A stretch of DNA of 64,000 nucleotides from Notospermus geniculatus (lineage: Eukaryota > Nemertea > Pilidiophora > Heteronemertea > Lineidae). The notes below the pieces were generated by a model. That model had not been told where the DNA came from. It ran no database searches and saw nothing but the letters and a program-made list of their open reading frames with translations. Shown one piece after another: positions 57,261 through 64,000 of the stretch; positions within the stretch are counted from its first letter, which is position 1; each line of letters starts with the position of its first letter. The position numbers were made by a program, and so were the translations under genes. The stretch is from positions 185,941-249,940 of the forward strand of contig NMRB01000059.1 of the NCBI GenBank assembly GCA_002633025.1, in the 5' to 3' direction.

Positions 57261-57927
57261 GGCCACCTATCTTCAGTGGTAGGTTAGGTTGAATGTCCTT
57301 ATTTGCTACAAACCTTCATCTTGGAGGCAGGCTGAAGGTAAAGTAATTAAAACATATTCGTTGACGTATCTTCTTCTCTGATGTCACACGCAGTGAGAGT
57401 CACAGATGAAGCCTGAACGTGACCAACTCGCCACTTGTGGAAGGTCACAGATTAGCCCTGATAGAGAAGATTACCAGTAACCGCTCTTTAATGTAGGCAG
57501 ACTGGATCTTCTTCGACTTTGACACTGTCTAACGTATCGCCTACGTTATCAGTATCGGACTTCAGCTGTTTCTCGGATTCGGGTGAAATCTAAATGATGA
57601 GGCCATAGAGACCATTTTGTCCATCTCTACTTGAGAGTCCACTCGTATGGCCAGAGTGATACGATCAATCCTACCTCTGCCCAAGGCACCTCCATCAATC
57701 AAGAAGGTGACAAATCTCAATGCTCGTTAACCTGACATCATTGCTGAGATATGATAATTTTTCTCATCTCCGCAACTCATTTGGCGAATGTGGCTGGACT
57801 TCAAGATTCCTTGCAGTAAGTTGTATTCGTGATTTTGCTGGGATATAAATCTAAGTACTGCTTTCGCTGCTCGAGGACGATGACTTGATAAACGTCTGGA
57901 ACAGCATGATAGACACTGGCGACCACA
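57261..57927. other. No recognised feature
   Basis: Unique-looking sequence between a minisatellite and a transposon. Confidence 0.4.
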
Positions 57928-58314
57928 TTAAAGGACCACGGTATTGCCACTGACTTTTTCTCGACAGCCGGCGCCACCGCGCCACTCTCCAACCCAGGGA
58001 CTAGCTACGTTGTCGGCGAATTGACCCGTTAAGAAATTACAAAAGAAGTTGCAAAAGAAATAACAAAAGAACTTGCAAAAGAAATTACAAAAGAACTTGC
58101 AAAAGAAATTACAATAAACAACAAATTTACACACAATCTTCTCCACCTCGGAAACAATTCCCACTACAGTTCACACTCAAAACAACTATTACAAAGTCAG
58201 CTGAGCGCACGGCCCATGGGCCTCTTGTTGTAGATCGTCTTACTGCCGCTAGGTGGCTCCCTCTACGTCGGCAGTCAAATAACGCATTTGAGATCCAATA
58301 CCGTGCTCCTTTAG
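57928..58314 (+). mobile_element. TTAAAGG...CCGTGC-family element, copy 4, with internal repeat
   Basis: TTAAAGGACCACGGTATTGCC at the left, GATCCAATACCGTGCTCCTT at the right. The interior is enlarged by a degenerate array of GAAATTACAAAAGAACTTGC units (58030-58115) and further sequence. Confidence 0.75.
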
Positions 58315-58334
58315 TTCGACTGTACAAAACGACA

Positions 58335-58660
58335 TGCATTGAACCACTTGCAGCTATGGCACGGCTTCACCCGCCGGCGACTGGAGGATCTCCTTTATTG
58401 CCAAGTTGTTGGCGCGTTGGCCTCGGTGCGTATAACCTGGAATGTTTAGTTCGGCACTGAGACGCAGAGTGGCGCTAGGTGACTCGACGAGTCATCTCTG
58501 TCCGAAGGGGGAGATGACGCATTGAATCCCTTGCAGCTACAATATGGCACGTCTTAACGCGCCCGCTATGGAGGATTTATTTTATGGCTTTGTGGTTGGC
58601 GCGTTGGCCTACGTTGAGCGCGGTCAGCACTTGGATTGGTGACCGGTGCGTATGATATGT
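58335..58660. repeat. Diverged tandem pair with a 5S rRNA-like 3' end
   Basis: TTGAACCACTTGCAGCTATG and TTGAATCCCTTGCAGCTACA begin two related units that both continue with GGAGGAT and GTTGGCGCGTTGGCCT. The second unit ends GCGGTCAGCACTTGGATTGG TGACCG, which resembles the 3' internal control region of 5S rRNA (a TTAGTACTTGGATGGGAGAC-like string) as found in 5S-related SINEs. This is a resemblance by eye only. Confidence 0.35.
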
Positions 58661-59079
58661 ATGATACCCCACCTACCCAATCTCACACATCCACTGCAGC
58701 ATCTCCTTGTAAAACTGAAGAAAGGTGGCAAAACATTGACTGATTCCTCTTGAGCTTCAGCAGGCATTATACTCTAGGATAATAGAGGCACGCAAGCATG
58801 TATACGACCCATATGCATCTGAAATGTTAACAAATGACTCTATCAATCACTTTGCAGAAGTGATTAGAAAAATCAATCTAAATGTCGCTCATTTTTCTTT
58901 ATTAGGTCATACAAATGCATCCAGGGATGTTTGGTATCCATGGAGGTTTGACAGCGTTCACAAAGCACCATCATAGATCACTTTAGTCTGCGCCCCTTTT
59001 TTGCTTGATGGCTTGGGCAGGTTGTTGTCCCCAATAAACGTTTTCACGGCTTGCCGTTATAGCTAGCAATACTTGTACA
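58661..59079. other. No recognised feature
   Basis: Unique-looking sequence with no domain or repeat. Confidence 0.4.
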
Positions 59080-59432
59080 TCATGTGATTAGGGATCTTCA
59101 GTTTTCTTTCTCCCATCATGTGATTGGGGATCTTCAGTTTTCTTTCTCCCATCATGTGATTAGGGATCTTCAGTTTTCTTTCTCCCATCATGTGATTAGG
59201 GATCTTCAGATTTCTTTCTCCCATCATGTGATTAGGGATCTTCAGTTTTCTTTCTCCCATCATGTGTTTGGATCTTCAGTTTTCTTTCTCCCGTCATGTG
59301 ATTAGGGATCTTCAGTTTTCTTTCTCCCATCATGTGTTTGGATCTTCAGTTTTCTTTCTCCCATCATGTGATTAGGGATCTTCAGTTTTCTTTCTCCCAT
59401 CATGTGATTATAGGGATCTTCAATTTTGTTTC
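59080..59432. repeat. Minisatellite, 36-bp unit, ~9-10 copies
   Basis: Unit CATGTGATTAGGGATCTTCA plus GTTTTCTTTCTCCCAT. Two units are shortened to CATGTGTTTGGATC. The unit length is a multiple of three, giving mirror frames on both strands that are not genes. Confidence 0.95.
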
Positions 59433-59499
59433 CCTGAGACCGTCAATATGAAACTCGGAAAAAATGCTTCAAACGTACACCTAAAATGAGCAGCATTAG

Positions 59500-59884
59500 A
59501 GAGGTTTCGCAGACCTGACGAATTACGTACCACGAAATTAAGAAATTCGACTTCATTTCCTGAACCAAATATATTTCTGGAGATGGTACCACAATGTCCC
59601 TGCTCCCAGTGCGTCTTGAATTTTTAAATTTCCACTTCATACATGTAGCTACGAAGTAGAAACGAAAGATAAATTTCAAAGTTTTAATATACACCGCACA
59701 TGCCGTAACTCTATCGGTCTTACGTCACACGCTAACAGACACTCCGGCAACAGGCGGTATTTTATGTATTTGTGGTACCAACCATCTCCTGATATACAGC
59801 TGAGTGGGTTATGGAAATAAAGTCAATTTCGTATTTCTTAATTCGTGTTTCGTCAGTTTTGCGAAACCTCACTATTATTTGTCG
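59500..59884. mobile_element. AGGTTTCGCA palindrome-ended element
   Basis: AGAGGTTTCGCAGACCTGACG at the left pairs with CGTCAGTTTTGCGAAACCTC at the right. The inner CTTCATTTCC...GGAGATGGTACCACAA and its complement TTGTGGTACCAACCATCTCC also pair. A partial relative lies at 30045-30300. Confidence 0.75.
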
Positions 59885-60649
59885 ATTCTACTGAAATGAA
59901 CTGGCTACAAATCGTGATGAAGTTGGATCCTTTCTTCCTCTACCAGAAAATTCATATCTTAGTTGAAAATGATTGTGGTGGTGAATTCCCTGAACTAAGG
60001 GAGTTTCTGACGTGCATTCATGATGATCAGAGCCTACGTGTCGTGTTTAATGATATATAATTAATCAAAATATTAATCAGATGCTGACTGGGCGCATTAA
60101 TAGATATAGATGCAGGTTTTCTGTATTTAAATATTGAGGATATGAATTCTCCATTACTCCGATCCACCCAAAAAAATTTTTAAATCAAAAAAATTTAAAA
60201 AAATAATTCCCAGACGTTTACTGTATTTTAATTGATAAATTCGAATAAGCAAACAAACAGATGTTTGCTGAGCAGGTGTAGTGGGTTAAAACGTACATAC
60301 AATAAAGTTTAGTCCAAAGCCACTCGAATTTATTCCAGATGGAGACCTGTAACTTCAATTTTAGTCACCATTAAGAAACCTGAAGATTAGTGACATAGTA
60401 TTGCAGCAGAAGGATCATGGAATCCAGTTATTTAATGTATGGCTATTTATCAAAAATATATCAATTTTTGCTGTTATTCCTGAACGATGATATAGGCTAC
60501 ACTAAAATCACTAAAGTTACACTGGGATAGAGCTCCTCCAACATTGTAATGTCAAAAGCGTCAATGTCAGGACTTCATTTCGAAGCTATCAACAGCCTGG
60601 TGTGTGGGGTCAGCAATGCCGACCATTACCAACAGGACAAGCTGTACCC
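59885..60649. other. No recognised feature
   Basis: AT-rich sequence with an A/T homopolymer-rich patch near 60165-60215. No gene or element was recognised. Confidence 0.4.
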
Positions 60650-60797
60650 CGGTGTAACATCTGTCAATGTTCCCCATTTTTCAGTGTTTCCTTCTATGTA
60701 TTGGGCGCTTACTGACAATCGACAACTCATAGATAGACCATGACTGTTCAACAGGAGAGGGGGGAATTCACACAAAGAAACACTCGATGTTACACCG
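60650..60797. mobile_element. CGGTGTAACATC MITE, compact copy
   Basis: 148 bp. CGGTGTAACATC at the left and GATGTTACACCG at the right are exact inverted ends. Interior TTTTTCAGTGTTTCCTTCT and GACCATGACTGTTCAACAG match 20763-21138. Confidence 0.85.
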
Positions 60798-60900
60798 ACA
60801 ATGCCAGACCTCGGTGACTTCACAACTGCGATTTTGGTGTAATGCCTATACATGTACATTGTATGTAATTTCTGGCTCTAACCTTTTTGAAGAGCAGCGC

Positions 60901-62490
60901 GAATCTCCCTACCTTGAGGAATTCGGTAGATGTATCAGTCATGTCAGTCAGTTTTGAAAGAAACCGTCCGTTGACGGTATACTGCCCACTCTATTCCTTG
61001 CATGATTCCATTACCAATGCTGTTAGCAGAAGCGTGGGAACTAACACTAAATTATTGTTGCAAAGTGATAAATATCTTTTGTTTTTCCATAAACTACAAT
61101 CATATACCAGACTTAGTGATGGACCTAACTCTATAGCACTGTCAATCCGTGAGGATATTATCAAGACATAAATGCATAACAAAACCATAACAACCAAGTG
61201 TGATAAAATTTAGTTCCTGAGTCTATCATCAACACTAGCTTTACATGGGTCAGCAGGTACGAACATGATGATAAACAACAGCGTTGAAGGAGATGAAGAA
61301 GTAACGTCTTGGTTGGTTGCAAAGGTGAAAGTGTCATTTTTGACTGCTGCGATGAATTTCCTAAAATTTCGTGCCCACGAAATTCACAATTTCAAAATTA
61401 CAAATGTCGTATTTTAGCGGATTACATCCCTAGATAAGCCTAGATTTGTGGTTGGCCGTGTCCTAATGTTATTCGAAGGCAGCAAAGTCACAGCAGTTGC
61501 GCAAATGCTCTTAATGGGCAATTAATTTCCGATGTGAGCACTGCAACAGATTCAAGATGGCGGCGTTACTGTTGAAAAGACACCTTGGCTGGCACGACCA
61601 GCAGTCAAAAATGACACTAAGAATAATTTCGTGTCCACGAAATTCACAATTTCAAAATTACAAATTTCGTATTTCAGCGGATTACATCTCTAGATCAACC
61701 CAGATTTGCAGTTGACCGTGTTCTATTACTATTCGAAGGCAGCAAAAGCCACAACAGTTGCGCAGATGCCTATTATCGGTAATAAATTTCCGATGTGAGT
61801 ACTGTAATAGATTCAAGATGGCAGCGTTTGTGGTTCTCTATTCAGACCCCTTTACTGGCGCGACCAGTTCGGTTTAAAGGGAGACATGCGAAAAATATTG
61901 CCTGGCGGGCACAAGTTGTCTGAGTTGTAGCGCCGTCTGTTAATACACGGTGACACTACGCTATATCACAGGCCCCTGTAGAGCTATTAGTGAGCTTAGA
62001 ACACGTATCTAACCAAAAAACACTAGTTTGTAAAAAACACACCCCGAGCTCACGAATTTATAAGCTCGTGGTGTGTTTTTAGATACGTGTTGTGTTTTTT
62101 AGATACGTTTGGTTAGAAAAATGTTCGAAACTCACTGATAGCTCTACACGCGCCTGTGATATAGCGTAGTGTCACCGTGTATTAACAGACGGCGCTACAA
62201 CTCAGACAACTTGTGCCCGCCGGGCAATATTTTTCGCATGTCTCCCTTTAAAGGAGATGAAGAAGTAATTTCTATAATGTGGTTGGTTTCGGCAAAGGTG
62301 GAACCAGAAAGGACTGATTTTCTCAGAAATGGACGACACAAGTACAGTAAACATCAGAGTCCAACAGTCGTAAGCAACCATAAGTGATTGAGTACCCAGA
62401 TTTATGTAGAGTTCAAATTAGCTCGTCGAATTTGGCGACAGGAAAGCCTAGTTAGTCCAATAAGCCATTAGGCCAACTCTGGCTTCCTCA
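60901..62490. repeat. Tandem duplication 4, unit A
   Basis: 1590 bp starting GAATCTCCCTACCTTGAGG and ending CTCTGGCTTCCTCA. It contains an internal inexact repeat (ACGAAATTCACAATTTCAAA near 61377 and 61638). It carries the long TTAA palindrome at 61874-62250 that unit B lacks. Confidence 0.9.
61874..62250. mobile_element. 377-bp TTAA-flanked palindrome with empty site in unit B
   Basis: TTAAAGGGAGACATGCGAAA at the left and TTTCGCATGTCTCCCTTTAA at the right. The arms pair for about 115 bp, including GTCTGTTAATACACGGTGAC. A second palindrome (ACACGTATCTAACC...) is nested at the centre, around CGAGCTCACGAATTTATAAGCTCG. Unit B has a single TTAA (63544-63547) at this position. Confidence 0.9.
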
Positions 62491-62585
62491 GAATCTCCCT
62501 ACCTTGAGGAATTCGGTAGATGTATCAGTCATGTCAGTCAGTTTTGAAAGAAACCGTCCGTTGACGGTATACTGCCCACTCTGCT

Positions 62586-62672
62586 CCATCCTCCCGCAGC
62601 AGGGGTTTTTACCAGGTTCCTCTTCATCCACTCACAAGAGGAACGAGACCAATGCCCTGCTGTGGGAGGATG
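62586..62672. mobile_element. CATCCTCCC fold-back element, copy 4, with 8-bp duplication and empty site
   Basis: CCATCCTCCCGCAGCAGGGG at the left pairs with CCCTGCTGTGGGAGGATG at the right. ACTCTGCT lies on both sides (62578-62585 and 62673-62680). Unit A has ACTCTATT, uninterrupted, at 60988-60995. Confidence 0.9.
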
Positions 62673-63554
62673 ACTCTGCTCCTTGCATGATTCCATTACG
62701 AATGCTGTTAGCAGAAGCGTGGGAACTAACACTAAATTATTGTTGCAAGTGATAAATATCTTGTGTTTCTCCATAAACTACAATCATATACCAGACTTAG
62801 TGATGGACCTAACTCTATAACACTGTCAATCCGTGAGGATATTATCAAGACATAAATGCATAACAAAACCATAACAACCAAGTGTGATAAAATTTAGTTC
62901 CCGAGTCTATCATCAACACTAGCTTTACATGGGTCAGCAGGTACGAACATGATGATAAGCAACAGCGTTGAAGGAGATGAAGAAGTAACGTCTTATGTGG
63001 TTGGTTTCAAAGGTGAAAGTGTCATTTTTGACTGCTTTGCGGTGAATTCCCTAAAATTTCGTGCCCCACGAAATTCACAATTTCAAAATTACAAATGTCG
63101 TATTTTAGCGGATTAGGCTACATCCCTACAATGTAGATAAGCCTAGATTTGCGGTTGACCGTGTTCTAAATGTTGTTCGAAGCAGCAAAGTCACAGCAGT
63201 TGCGCAAATGCTCTTAGTAGGTAATAAATTTCCTTGACCTATGTGAGCACTGCAACAGATTCAAGATGGCGGCAATACTGTTGAAAAGACACCTTGGCTG
63301 GCAGTCAAAAATGACACTAAGAATAATTTCGTGGCCCACGAAATTCACAATTTCAAAATTACAAATTTCGTATTTTAGCGGATTACATCTGTAGATCAAC
63401 CCAGATTTGCAGTTGACCGTGTTCCATTACTATTCGAAGGCAGCAAAAGCAACAGCATTCCCGATGTGAGTACTGTAATAGATTCAAGATGGCGGCGTTT
63501 GATTCTCTATTCAGACATCTTGACTTGGCACGACCAGTTCGCTTTAAAGTAATA

Positions 63555-63708
63555 GGGAGGTTTAGAAATCAAACGATAAACGTAAACGTTAACGACAACG
63601 TTTTGTACCGAAAATGCAATACATGTATATAAAATTTGGTTAATGTGTAGTATGAAAAATAACGATGTCGTAAAGTGTACGTTTATCGTTTGACTTCTAA
63701 ACCTCCCT
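63555..63708. mobile_element. AGGGAGGTTTAGAAATCAAACG palindromic MITE, copy 3
   Basis: GGGAGGTTTAGAAATCAAAC at the left pairs with GTTTGACTTCTAAACCTCCC at the right. TA lies on each side. Arms of about 48 bp surround a ~55-bp centre. It is absent from unit A of duplication 4. Confidence 0.85.
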
Positions 63709-64000
63709 AGTTTCTAATAATGTGGTTGATTTCAAAGGTGGAACCAGAAAGGAATGATTTTCTCAGAAATGGACGACACAAGTACAGTAAACATCAGAGT
63801 CCAACAGTCGTAAGCAACCATAAGTGATTGAGTACCAAGATTTATGTAGAGTTCAAATTAGCTCGTCGAATTTGGCGACAGGAAAGCCTAGTTAGTCCAA
63901 TAAGCCATTAGGCCAACTCTGGCTTCCTCCCTCCTCATGGTTGATGGCAGAAAAAATCTCCCATGTCGAATGAGGGCAATGCTTCATCCAGCAAGTGGCC

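Larger units (their letters stand above)
62491..63929. repeat. Tandem duplication 4, unit B
   Basis: 1439 bp, paralogous to 60901-62490. It carries the CATCCTCCC fold-back at 62586-62672 and the AGGGAGG palindrome at 63555-63708, neither of which is in unit A. Confidence 0.9.

Noticed and set aside
59080-59432. Regular repeats suggesting a CRISPR array
   Set aside because: The 36-bp units abut with no variable spacers, and the genome is clearly eukaryotic.

Overview
Eukaryotic, most probably marine-invertebrate, genomic DNA. There are no bacterial-type genes and no long intact reading frames beyond one exon. The sequence is AT-rich, carries many short palindromic transposons, tRNA-derived SINEs and minisatellites, and has assembly gaps at 11026-11642 and 43824-43859. 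The species cannot be named. The single gene is a Teashirt-type zinc-finger factor whose linker motif (K-L-V-R-G-Q-D-x-W-L) resembles, from memory, invertebrate Tsh/Tio more than vertebrate TSHZ.

Region by region. 1-1935 (minus strand): a large internal exon of a teashirt homologue, open to the window edge. It has an acidic N-terminal part, a PLDLS CtBP-type motif, a Ser/Arg/His-rich stretch and three widely spaced C2H2 fingers. 2-64 kb: apparently the 5' side (intron or upstream desert) of that gene. It is filled with non-autonomous mobile elements: TTAA-flanked piggyBac-like MITEs, CAGGG/CAGTG-ended hAT-like elements with 5-bp target duplications, a CATCCTCCC fold-back family with 8-bp duplications, TA-flanked mariner-like elements and a ~280-bp tRNA-derived SINE. 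32-49 kb and 61-64 kb hold four head-to-tail duplications of 0.95-2.4 kb. Their paralogous copies differ by single transposon insertions, so the window contains its own filled/empty site pairs. Long minisatellites lie at 33-35, 37.8-40.1, 50.7, 56.8 and 59.1 kb.

The most interesting element is a palindromic repeat (10.75, 27.4, 28.5, 35.6, 36.6 and 48.7 kb). One strand of each arm reads like a hammerhead ribozyme core: CTGAGGA, a GACCCC/GGGGTC hairpin, GAAA, a 5-bp stem III, then C at the expected cleavage position. Four independent insertions are flanked by 8-15-bp direct repeats of different sequence, as expected for retrotransposition. This resembles the hammerhead-carrying Penelope-like/retrozyme world, but here the ribozyme-like arms are arranged head-to-head. 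No protein encoded by these elements was found in the window.

Apart from the teashirt exon, the window reads as a layered record of transposon insertion and duplication. Nothing else can be called a gene with confidence.
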